A DNA stretch of 11,605 nt, taken from NCBI GenBank assembly GCA_020052215.1, contig JAGVPN010000384.1, positions 1 to 11,605 of the forward strand, written 5' to 3'. The notes beneath the pieces were generated by a model. That model ran no database searches. It saw only the letters and a list, made by a program, of their open reading frames with translations, and was not told the DNA's origin. The translations under genes and the position numbers were made by a program. Positions 5,332 to 11,605 of this stretch are shown here, piece after piece. Positions within the stretch are counted from its first letter, which is position 1. Every line of letters starts with the position of its first letter. The DNA is from Syntrophobacterales bacterium. Its GTDB lineage: Bacteria > Desulfobacterota > Desulfobaccia > Desulfobaccales > 0-14-0-80-60-11.

Positions 5332-5837
5332 ATTGCCTCCCTTGGCCATCCCCCTGCAGATTAATCAAGCAGTCTAACTGAAGCTCTTTTCCCGGCATTG
5401 GCGGCGGGTTCAGCGTGGCACCCACTCCCCTGGGCCACCCGCCATTTTGCTTCTTAATTGTTTAGATAACCCTGGAGGCGAAATGTTAGGGAGGTTTCTG
5501 GCCTGGGGATCGATCTCTGATTGGCTGACCATAACTGCAGTTTTCCAGCAGGTCCTCCACCGGTGGGATAACCTGGATGGGTAACTGGGCATTATTTCAC
5601 GCGAATTAGCAGCGAAACTTGGCCGCCCCAGGGGGTGACCATCTGGCTCAAGAAAGTTTAGCGTAAAGGGAGATAGTGAGGGGGGAGGCCTAATACCAAT
5701 TGGCAGTCAATAGGTGGCACAGGCTTTCCAGCCTGTGCTGGCGCCGGCTAAAGCCTGCGCCTACAGATGTAGCTCTTTGAACGCAACTCGGTATAAAGGC
5801 TTTTATCCGTCGAAGGTGAAGGCAGGGGAAGCCGGGT
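5332..5837. other. Gene-free gap with one dispersed element
   Basis: No gene is supported. A 60-codon minus-strand frame (5410-5592) lacks a ribosome site and protein character. Bases 5691-5796 are a repeat element. The lipoprotein promoter should lie in 5340-5420, but I find no convincing pair of boxes. No terminator follows the minus-strand gene that ends at 5838. Confidence 0.55.
5691..5796. repeat. MITE-like element with two hairpins
   Basis: The ends TAATACCAATTG (5691-5702) and CAACTCGGTATAA (5784-5796) are imperfect inverted repeats of the same type as those at 270-367. The interior holds a perfect hairpin GCACAGGCT/AGCCTGTGC (5717-5725 and 5730-5738) and a second, GCGCCGGCT/AGCCTGCGC (5741-5749 and 5752-5760, one mismatch). 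The first hairpin is related to the repeat arms at 9519-9590. Confidence 0.6.
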
Positions 5838-6170
5838 TTACGTCCTGAGCCCTAATTCCTCTACCAGGCGGTCGGCGAAGGCCAGGATGAAGTCCCGCTG
5901 TTGGCGGGTGGCGAAGCCGATGCAGGCGCAGCGCATGGTTTCACGGCTCCGGATGAGGAATTCGAAGCGCACAAAGTCATCCCCCAGCTCCACCGCGAAC
6001 CGGAACGGCCGGCAATCCCGGTGGGAAAACTGTTCCGGGCTCAGCAAATCCTCCGGCAAGTCCACCCACCAAATATCTTCCAGGCCCGCGGCCACGGCAC
6101 ATTGGTTGAGATACTCCCGGACCCGGGGGATATCAAGCCGGGCGATTTCATCCAGCAGGTATTGTCTCAT
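5838..6170 (-). CDS. Conserved-looking small soluble protein
   Basis: A 110-aa protein I cannot assign to a named family. It has no signal peptide or membrane segment and should be cytoplasmic. The sequence is acidic and well structured: an N-terminal helix (MRQYLLDEIARLDIPRVREYLNQ), then WWVDLPEDLLSPEQFSHRDC (34-53), two predicted strands (FRFAVELGDDFVRFEFLIRS, 56-75), a cysteine pair MRCACIGFAT (79-88) and a C-terminal helix (QQRDFILAFADRLVEELGL). Cysteines are at 24, 53, 81 and 83. The ATG has a GGGGGA-type ribosome site about 9 bases upstream. It follows the small membrane-protein gene by 19 bases on the same strand, so the two are probably one operon. Confidence 0.75.
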   Translation of the reverse strand: MRQYLLDEIARLDIPRVREYLNQCAVAAGLEDIWWVDLPEDLLSPEQFSHRDCRPFRFAVELGDDFVRFEFLIRSRETMRCACIGFATRQQRDFILAFADRLVEELGLRT

Positions 6171-6189
6171 CTATCTTTTCCCCCGATGG

Positions 6190-6531
6190 CTATTGGTCCG
6201 AGGCCGGCGGTTGCCGCCCGGCGCCCCGGGCCGCGTCCACCATGCCAAAGCCCCACAGGGCCAGGAGCAGGCCGAAGGGGATCCAGAACAGCGGGTGCGA
6301 AATGGTATCAAGGAGCAGGACCTTGACCAGTTCCCAGATCAAGGGGCGGGGGTAGAAGACCGCCATATATTCCTGGGAAAAGAGCACCATCCCCACCAGC
6401 AGGGTTACGCCCAGCAGGAGGTTGGTCCCCAGGACCAGGGCGACGCCCTTTCTGCGATCCTGGTTATAGAGTTGCCCCAACCCGGGAAACACGAACGCCG
6501 ACAGCAGAAAAGCCTTGATCCCTTGCCGCAT
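6190..6531 (-). CDS. Small membrane protein, PGLGQLYN motif
   Basis: A 113-aa inner-membrane protein. The N-terminal hydrophobic segment (7-21) ends in FPGLGQLYNQDRRKG, a motif shared by small TM2-like and DUF5683-like membrane proteins in which P-G-x-G-x-x-Y precedes a basic turn. Two clear transmembrane helices follow (30-51 and 81-100), and the last 13 residues are polar. No enzymatic residues are visible and the function is unknown. The leader before the ATG is AT-rich (ATAAAATAAATA) and only GGGA, 12 bases upstream, could act as a ribosome site. It is the first gene of a two-gene minus-strand unit and is divergent from ileS across 181 bases. Confidence 0.75.
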   Translation of the reverse strand: MRQGIKAFLLSAFVFPGLGQLYNQDRRKGVALVLGTNLLLGVTLLVGMVLFSQEYMAVFYPRPLIWELVKVLLLDTISHPLFWIPFGLLLALWGFGMVDAARGAGRQPPASDQ

Positions 6532-6712
6532 TATTTATTTTATCCCAAAGGTTCGCCTCCGGTCAAGGCGGCCAAAAACGCTGGCGGTTGCTTTTGCCGG
6601 GCGTCGGCCGGATGCAGCTCCGGGGTTCGGGCACCGGGTCCCGGTGTCTTATTGATTCCTTGCCGGGAGGGGATGTGATACCATAAAAAAATTGTGTTCC
6701 GGAGGCCGCTGG

Positions 6713-9490
6713 ATGAATTATAAAGAGACCCTTAATCTGCCCCGCACCGATTTTCCCATGAAAGCCGATCTGCCCCGGCGGGAGCCGTTGTTCCTGAAGC
6801 GCTGGGCCGACCTGGACCTGTACGGCCAGATCAGGGCGCAAAGCCAGGGGCGCCCCAAGTTTGTCCTGCATGACGGCCCCCCCTATGCCAACGGCCACAT
6901 CCACCTGGGACACGCCTTAAACAAGATTCTCAAGGATATCATCGTCAAATCCCGCCAGATGACGGGCTACGACAGCCCCTACGTGCCGGGCTGGGATTGC
7001 CACGGCCTGCCCATCGAACACCAGGTGGGCAAGGAACTGAAGGCTAAAGGCGCCAGCCTGTCCAAGGTGGAGATCCGCCGGCTCTGCCGGGCCTACGCCG
7101 AAAAGTTCATCGACATCCAGCGCGTCGAATTCCAGCGTCTGGGAGTGCTGGGCAACTGGGACCATCCCTACCTTACCATGCGGCCCGCTTACGTGGCCGA
7201 AATCCTGGAAGAATACGGCCAGTTTTATTTCAGCGGCGCCATTCACCGAAGCAAAAAGCCCATCCACTGGTGCGCCACCTGCCGCACCGCCCTGGCCGAA
7301 GCCGAAGTGGAATACGAAGACCACTGCACCCCCACCATCTTCGTGAAATTTCCACTGGTTAAGGCACCGGACCAGGTTATAGAATTGGGTACTTATAAAA
7401 ATATCTCACTCGTGATCTGGACCACCACCCCCTGGACTCTGCCGGCGAACCTCGCCATCGCGGCGCATCCGGATTTGGAGTACGCCGCCGTGGACCTGGG
7501 CAACGAAGTCCTGGTGGTGGCCGCGGACCTGGCCCCGGCTCTGCTGAGCGCCTGGGGGTTTAAGGGGCAAGAAATCCTCAGAGTCAAGGGGCGCGCCCTG
7601 GAGGGCGCTCTCTGCCGTCACCCCTGGCTGGACCAAAACTCCCAGGTCATCCTGGCGAGCTACGTCACCCTGGAGGCGGGCACCGGGCTGGTGCACATCG
7701 CCCCGGGGCACGGCCAGGAGGACTACGACAGCGGCCGTCGTTATGGCCTTGAGCCTTATTCGCCGGTGGACGACGGCGGCAAGTTCACCCAGGAAGTGCC
7801 GGAGTTTGCCGGACAAAAGGTGTGGGAGGCCAACGCCGGGATCATCGAACTCCTGGAACAGCGCGGCCGGCTCCTGGCGAAGGCAGACACCACCCACAGC
7901 TACCCCCACTGCTGGCGCTGCAAGCAGCCCATCATCTTTAGGGCCACGGAGCAGTGGTTCATCTCCATGGAGGCCAACGATCTCAGGGGCAAGGCCCTGG
8001 CGGCCATCGACCGGGTCGCCTGGATTCCCCGCTGGGGCCGGGAACGCATCCACCAGATGGTGGAGCGGCGTCCGGACTGGTGCATCTCCCGCCAGCGGGC
8101 CTGGGGCGTGCCCATTGTGGCCTTTCACTGCCGGGCGTGCGGGGCGGTGCTCCTGACCCCGGAGATTCTTCAGGGAATCATCCAGCGGGTGCGCCTGGAA
8201 GGGGCGGATTTCTGGTTCGACACCCCGGCCTCCGACCTGCTGCCTCCGGGGACGGCGTGCGCCTGCGGCGCCTCGGACTTCAAGAAAGAGACGGACATCC
8301 TGGATGTCTGGTTCGATTCCGGGGTGAGTTGGGCCGCGGTGCTGGAACCAGACCCGGACCTGGCGCGGCCCGCCGACCTCTACCTGGAGGGCTCGGACCA
8401 GCACCGGGGCTGGTTTCACTCGAGCCTCCTGACCTGCGTGGGCACCCGGGGACAGGCCCCTTATAAAGGGGTGCTGACTCACGGCTTCGTGGTGGACGGC
8501 GACGGGCGCAAGATGTCCAAGTCCCTGGGCAACGTCATCGCCCCCCAGGAAGTTATGGACAAATACGGCGCCGAGATCCTGAGGCTGTGGGTGGCGGCGG
8601 AGGACTACCGGGACGACGTTAGATTATCGCCGGACATCCTGAAGCAACTGGCTGACGCCTATCGGCGCTTCCGGAACACCGCCCGCTTTATGCTGGGGAA
8701 TCTCTTTGACTTTGACCCGGAGATCCACTGGCTGGAGCCGGATAAGCGGGAGGAACTGGATCGCCTGGCCCTGTCCTGGCTGGCCCAGTTGCTGGCCCGG
8801 GTCAAACGGGCCTATGAGGATTACGAATTTCACCAGGCGTTCCACCGGCTGCACCAGTTTTGCGCGGTGGAACTCAGCGCCATCTATCTGGACATTTTGA
8901 AGGACCGGCTTTACGTAACGCAGGCTGATTCCAGAGAACGCCGCAGCGCCCAGAGCACTTTACAAGACCTGCTCCTGGGCCTCACCCTGGCCATGGCCCC
9001 CATCCTCTCTTTTACCGCCGATGAGGTCTGGGAGCATATTCCCGGGGCGGGCCGCCCCCAGAGCGTGCACCTGGGAGCCTGGCCCTCGCCGCCTCCGGGT
9101 TTCCCCGATGAGGCGTTGCTGGTCAAGTACGACTTTTTGCTCAAGGTGCGGGGCGCCATCAACCGCGGGCTGGAAGAGGCCCGGAAGGAAAAGCGCCTAT
9201 CCACGGCCCAGGAGGCCGCGGTGATTTTGGGAACCAGGGACGATCAACTTTATGCTAAGCTGAAAAACCAGGCGGCGGAGCTCAAAACCCTGGCCCAGGT
9301 AGCGGAACTCCAGGTGGCGCGCCAACCCCTGGGGGGCCAGGACGCTCAAGAGATTCCGGGGTTGTTGGTTGACGTTCAGCCGGCGGCGGGTGAAAAATGC
9401 GTCCGCTGCTGGTTCCGTTATCCAGGGGTGGGGGACGATCCCCGGCATCCCCAGGTGTGCGCCCGCTGCCGTCAGGTCCTGGAGGGATAA
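6713..9490 (+). CDS. ileS: Isoleucyl-tRNA synthetase
   Basis: A 925-aa class I aminoacyl-tRNA synthetase that charges tRNA-Ile with isoleucine in the cytoplasm. All landmarks are present: the HIGH-type motif HLGH (64-67, in [12 protein letters not shown]), the editing-domain threonines [10 protein letters not shown] (237-246), the editing motif [16 protein letters not shown] (about 322-337), [19 protein letters not shown] (600-604), and a C-terminal zinc site from C896, C899, C916 and C919. Length and motif positions almost match the E. coli enzyme, marking the common bacterial IleS1 type. The ATG at 6713 has GGAGG 7 bases upstream; an in-frame TTG at 6692 has no such support. lspA follows in the same direction after 244 bases that contain repeats, although ileS and lspA are adjacent in many bacteria. 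No T-box leader is seen. Confidence 0.98.
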   Translation: MNYKETLNLPRTDFPMKADLPRREPLFLKRWADLDLYGQIRAQSQGRPKFVLHDGPPYANGHIHLGHALNKILKDIIVKSRQMTGYDSPYVPGWDCHGLPIEHQVGKELKAKGASLSKVEIRRLCRAYAEKFIDIQRVEFQRLGVLGNWDHPYLTMRPAYVAEILEEYGQFYFSGAIHRSKKPIHWCATCRTALAEAEVEYEDHCTPTIFVKFPLVKAPDQVIELGTYKNISLVIWTTTPWTLPANLAIAAHPDLEYAAVDLGNEVLVVAADLAPALLSAWGFKGQEILRVKGRALEGALCRHPWLDQNSQVILASYVTLEAGTGLVHIAPGHGQEDYDSGRRYGLEPYSPVDDGGKFTQEVPEFAGQKVWEANAGIIELLEQRGRLLAKADTTHSYPHCWRCKQPIIFRATEQWFISMEANDLRGKALAAIDRVAWIPRWGRERIHQMVERRPDWCISRQRAWGVPIVAFHCRACGAVLLTPEILQGIIQRVRLEGADFWFDTPASDLLPPGTACACGASDFKKETDILDVWFDSGVSWAAVLEPDPDLARPADLYLEGSDQHRGWFHSSLLTCVGTRGQAPYKGVLTHGFVVDGDGRKMSKSLGNVIAPQEVMDKYGAEILRLWVAAEDYRDDVRLSPDILKQLADAYRRFRNTARFMLGNLFDFDPEIHWLEPDKREELDRLALSWLAQLLARVKRAYEDYEFHQAFHRLHQFCAVELSAIYLDILKDRLYVTQADSRERRSAQSTLQDLLLGLTLAMAPILSFTADEVWEHIPGAGRPQSVHLGAWPSPPPGFPDEALLVKYDFLLKVRGAINRGLEEARKEKRLSTAQEAAVILGTRDDQLYAKLKNQAAELKTLAQVAELQVARQPLGGQDAQEIPGLLVDVQPAAGEKCVRCWFRYPGVGDDPRHPQVCARCRQVLEG

Positions 9491-9734
9491 TAGCCGGTTC
9501 CGAAAAGTTCTTTAAATCGGTGGCGCAGACTTTCCAGCCTGCGCCAAGGAAGCAGGATAGTCGGGCGCAGCCTGGAAAGGCTGCGCCACCAGCCAATATA
9601 ATCTTTTCGTGCTTTACGGGTGGGCCAAAGGCCCATGAATGACTGTTCACTTTAATATGCACCAAACTTCATCTGTAACTTATGACAATTTTGAGCTATT
9701 TTAACGAAAAACCAAAAACCAAAGACCAAAAACG
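9491..9734. other. ileS-lspA gap filled with repeats
   Basis: No gene is present. The gap contains the long inverted repeat 9519-9590, a perfect hairpin TGGGCC-AAA-GGCCCA (9621-9635), and the dispersed repeat copy 9653-9736. None of the hairpins is followed by a T-run, so no intrinsic terminator separates ileS from lspA; read-through is possible. Confidence 0.6.
9519..9590. repeat. Long inverted repeat (27-bp arms)
   Basis: The arms 9519-9545 and 9564-9590 are complementary at 25 of 27 positions, with an 18-base spacer. Each arm is also partly self-complementary around TTTCCAG. A related unit, GGTGGCACAGGCTTTCCAGC, starts at 5713. It is probably a paired REP-like (BIME-like) element and could protect the ileS mRNA end from 3' exonucleases. 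Confidence 0.75.
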
Positions 9735-9736
9735 GT
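9653..9736. repeat. Dispersed element, copy 2, reaching lspA start
   Basis: Bases 9675-9736 match 308-363 in order and spacing: GTAACTTATG, an AT-rich block, TTTTAAC, about three heptamers (here AAAAACC rather than ACCGAAA), then AACGGT. The left part TAATATGCACCAAAC (from 9653) may be a degraded TAATACC end. The right end lacks the ATAA seen in copy 1 and continues GTGCGAG into the lspA reading frame. Confidence 0.6.
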
Positions 9737-10244
9737 GCGAGACGTGTCCCGCAAGTTAGCCATCCTCCTGCCGATTCTGGCGGTGGGACTGCCCCTGGAC
9801 CAGGTGACCAAGGTGCTGGTGCAGCTCAAGTTGCCCCTGGGAAGCCAGGTGCCCCTCATCCCGGGCCTACTCAACCTGGTGCACATCCACAATAAGGGCG
9901 CGGCTTTCGGGCTGTTGTCCGGCTGGTCGGCGGCATACGCCTGGCTGTTCTTTGTGGCCACCACCGCTTTGGTGCTGGGGGTGTTGGGCTACCTGTTGTG
10001 GCGGCTGCCCGATGACCACTGGCCCGCGGCCGTGGGTTACAGCCTGATCCTGACCGGGGCCCTGGGCAACCTGATTGACCGGGTCCGCCTGGGCGAAGTG
10101 GTGGATTTTATCGACGTGTTTTGGGGACGCTACCACTGGCCGGCTTTCAACGTAGCCGACAGCCTGGTGTGCGTGGGGACGGCAATCCTGGTGTGGGTCA
10201 TTATCCGAGACGAGAAAACCGCTGATGCATCCAATCCTGTTTGA
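9735..10244 (+). CDS. lspA: Lipoprotein signal peptidase (signal peptidase II)
   Basis: An inner-membrane aspartic protease of up to 169 aa that cleaves the signal peptide from lipidated prolipoproteins just before the modified cysteine. Four hydrophobic helices are visible. Family signatures are intact: LDQVTK (21-26), NKGAAFG (53-59), GALGNLIDR (108-116) with catalytic D115, VVDFI (122-126), and FNVADS (138-143) with catalytic D142. An in-frame stop at 9702-9704 limits the start to GTG 9735 or GTG 9744; neither has a clear Shine-Dalgarno. The longer form is given. The shorter one (starting V-S-R-K-L) is equally likely, since 9735 lies at the edge of a dispersed repeat. The gene overlaps lgt by 20 bases, so the two lipoprotein-maturation steps are probably translated from one mRNA. 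Confidence 0.96.
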   Translation: MRDVSRKLAILLPILAVGLPLDQVTKVLVQLKLPLGSQVPLIPGLLNLVHIHNKGAAFGLLSGWSAAYAWLFFVATTALVLGVLGYLLWRLPDDHWPAAVGYSLILTGALGNLIDRVRLGEVVDFIDVFWGRYHWPAFNVADSLVCVGTAILVWVIIRDEKTADASNPV

Positions 10245-11001
10245 AATCGGGCCCATCAAGATTTTTACCTATGGCTTCCTCCTGGCCCTGGGCTTTTTGA
10301 GCGCCATCTTCGTGGCCGGCCGGGAAGCCAGGCGCCTGGGAATACCCTCGGGGAAATTTTTCGATCTCTGCTTCTATATCATCCTGGCGGCCCTGGTGGG
10401 CTCTCGTCTGCTCTACGTTCTGCTGGAGCTGCGCACCTTCATCGCCCACCCATTGAAAATCTTTGCCCTGTGGGAAGGAGGGCTGGTTTTCTACGGCGGC
10501 GTCATCCTGGCCTTACTGGTGGCCATCTTTTACATCCGCACCCACGGCCTGCCCTGGCGCGCCACCCTGGACGCCCTGGGGGTGGGCCTGCCCCTGGGGC
10601 AATTTTTCGGGCGCCTCGGCTGTTTTATGGCCGGGTGTTGCTGGGGTTCCCCTGCCGACCTGCCCTGGGCCGTGGTCTTCAATAACCCCGATACCCTCTG
10701 TCCCCTCAGGGAGCCTTTGCACCCCGCCCAGCTTTACGAGGCCTTCCTGGCCCTGGGGGTCTTCGGGTTCATGTCCTGGTTCAAGACCAGAAAGAGCTTC
10801 GACGGCCAGGTGATCCTGACGTATTTTTGCCTGGCCGGGCTGGTGCGCTTTGTGGTGGAATTTTTCCGGAGCCCCCTGGATTATCGGGGCCCGGTCTGGT
10901 TCGGCTGGATGCCCCTGACCCAGTGCATGGCCCTGGGCCTGTTCCTGGTGGCGGGCGGCCTGCTGCTTTTCTGGAGCCTCCGGGCCAGGCGCCGGGCGTA
11001 G
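10225..11001 (+). CDS. lgt: Prolipoprotein diacylglyceryl transferase
   Basis: A 258-aa multi-spanning inner-membrane enzyme that moves diacylglycerol from phosphatidylglycerol to the lipobox cysteine, the first step of lipoprotein maturation. Visible signatures: GSRLLYVL (59-66), WEGGLVFYGG (83-92), GQFFGRLGCFMAGCCWG (125-141) with the essential arginine R130, HPAQLYE (166-172), and RFVVEFFR (208-215). The Cys-rich GRLGCFMAGCC form replaces the GRxGNFxNxE of E. coli and is common in non-enteric bacteria. Length is slightly below the usual 260-290. The ATG overlaps the end of lspA by 20 bases and no strong ribosome site is seen, which suggests translational coupling. The order lspA-lgt joins the second and first steps of the pathway. 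Confidence 0.97.
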   Translation: MHPILFEIGPIKIFTYGFLLALGFLSAIFVAGREARRLGIPSGKFFDLCFYIILAALVGSRLLYVLLELRTFIAHPLKIFALWEGGLVFYGGVILALLVAIFYIRTHGLPWRATLDALGVGLPLGQFFGRLGCFMAGCCWGSPADLPWAVVFNNPDTLCPLREPLHPAQLYEAFLALGVFGFMSWFKTRKSFDGQVILTYFCLAGLVRFVVEFFRSPLDYRGPVWFGWMPLTQCMALGLFLVAGGLLLFWSLRARRRA

Positions 11002-11006
11002 GGGCG

Positions 11007-11178
11007 TATAGCAACTGCCAAAAGTTTTTCCGTTATGGGAACCCTTATAATCCCCCCTGCCCCCCTTTAAAAAAGGGGGGAACTACAAGGAATTGCTGTT
11101 AAAGTCCCCCTTTGAAAAAGGGGGATTTAGGGGGATTTGGGGACCTCCAAACGGAATGAATCTATGGCAAACGCTATA
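11007..11178. repeat. MITE-like element with poly-C/poly-G hairpins
   Basis: The left end TATAGCAACTGCCA (11007-11020) and the right end TGGCAAACGCTATA (11165-11178) are inverted repeats at 11 of 14 positions. The similarity continues inward (TTCCGTTATGG on the left against TTCCGTTTGG on the opposite strand of the right). The interior holds two hairpins: CCCCCCTTT/AAAGGGGGG (11060-11068 and 11072-11080) and TCCCCCTTT/AAAGGGGGA (11105-11113 and 11117-11125). It lies wholly between lgt and cdsA and has no coding capacity. The C-run/G-run hairpins are of a kind widely dispersed in bacterial genomes. Confidence 0.62.
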
Positions 11179-11233
11179 ACTGGGTTCTGGGAAAAATAAA
11201 TTGATTCGGTGACTGACCCAGAGGGGGTGACCC

Positions 11234-11605
11234 TTGCACGCACGACGCTGGCTGACCGCCCTGATCCTCCTGCCGCTGCTGTTGGCGACGCTTTTTTGGG
11301 GCGGGCACGTCTTTTTTATCCTGCTGCTCCTGGTGGTGAACGGCCTGGCGCAGTGGGAGTTTTTGGGCATGTTCGGCCCCGATGCCGACGCCTTCCGCCG
11401 CCTGAAGGCCATTATCCTGGGATCGGTGCTCCTCCTGAGTTTCTGCACCGCCCAGCGGGTCACCACCCTGTGCAACCCAAGCGGCCCCCTCTTCGTGCTG
11501 GTGGGGATTCTCTTCGTCCTCTTCCTCTTCTACCTCATAGCTTACAGCCACATACCCGACCTGAGCCGGGACTTGATGGTCAATGTCCTGGGCCTCCTCT
11601 ACCTC
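11234..11605 (+). CDS. cdsA: Phosphatidate cytidylyltransferase, N-terminal part
   Basis: The first 124 codons of a gene cut by the window end. It starts (M)HARRWLTALILLPLLLATLFWGG, then FFILLLLVVNGLAQWEFLGMF, and continues with further hydrophobic helices, the N-terminal pattern of CdsA, an inner-membrane enzyme making CDP-diacylglycerol from CTP and phosphatidate. The diagnostic C-terminal signature lies outside the window, so the assignment rests on the N-terminus. An in-frame TGA at 11228-11230 forces the start to TTG 11234 or later. GGGGGTGA just upstream, one base off the GGAGGTGA consensus, supports that TTG. A repeat element separates it from lgt, and it may have its own promoter. The relative order of lspA, lgt and cdsA places membrane-lipid and lipoprotein functions together. 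Confidence 0.85.
   Translation, partial: MHARRWLTALILLPLLLATLFWGGHVFFILLLLVVNGLAQWEFLGMFGPDADAFRRLKAIILGSVLLLSFCTAQRVTTLCNPSGPLFVLVGILFVLFLFYLIAYSHIPDLSRDLMVNVLGLLYL

Noticed and set aside
6532..6712. T-box or other riboswitch upstream of ileS
   Set aside because: The 181-base gap shows no T-box consensus (TGGNACCGCG-type) and no terminator/antiterminator pair; only a short CACCGGG-T-CCCGGTG dyad is present.
7406..8482. Long (358-codon) open frame on the minus strand inside ileS
   Set aside because: It is antisense to a complete, motif-bearing ileS in GC-rich DNA, where such shadow frames are expected; no ribosome site or domain is seen.

Overview
The window is about 11.6 kb of fairly GC-rich bacterial chromosome. 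Rubredoxins (one with the CX4C spacing reported from a Desulfovibrio), a PEP-CTERM-like tail with an LPGS motif, an FCGPC-type TlpA thioredoxin, and an ileS-lspA-lgt block suggest a Gram-negative, probably anaerobic bacterium of the Desulfobacterota (former Deltaproteobacteria). This placement is inferred from gene style only, not from a marker tree.

Layout. Bases 1-420 hold no gene, but they contain a three-way-junction repeat (1-68) and a roughly 100-bp interspersed element (270-370). From 421 to 2898 come three minus-strand genes: an exported PEP-CTERM-like protein, a six-helix potassium-channel-like protein, and a small secreted protein with its own promoter and a strong terminator. From 3193 to 4154 is a thiol/iron redox cluster: a membrane-anchored TlpA-like thioredoxin (+), converging with and overlapping by 4 bp a 56-aa seven-cysteine rubredoxin-like gene (-), preceded by a CX4C rubredoxin (-). 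Bases 4155-4659 carry a candidate promoter and then palindromic repeats. A lipoprotein gene follows (4660-5331, -), then another repeat-bearing gap, then a two-gene minus-strand unit (a small soluble protein and a small membrane protein, 5838-6531).

From 6713 onward everything is on the plus strand and is housekeeping: ileS (isoleucyl-tRNA synthetase), lspA (lipoprotein signal peptidase), lgt (prolipoprotein diacylglyceryl transferase) and the start of cdsA (phosphatidate cytidylyltransferase, cut by the window end). Lgt and LspA perform consecutive steps of lipoprotein maturation, for which the lipoprotein at 4660-5331 is a local candidate substrate. CdsA makes the CDP-diacylglycerol from which phosphatidylglycerol, the lipid donor for Lgt, is derived.

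I see no defence system, phage, CRISPR array, tRNA or rRNA. The most unusual aspect is how many intergenic gaps hold small structured repeats. One appears in two homologous copies, and the second copy runs directly into the lspA start codon. The other points worth a second look are the overlapping 56-aa cysteine-rich gene, the channel with an altered selectivity filter, and the PEP-CTERM-like protein with a shortened membrane tail.
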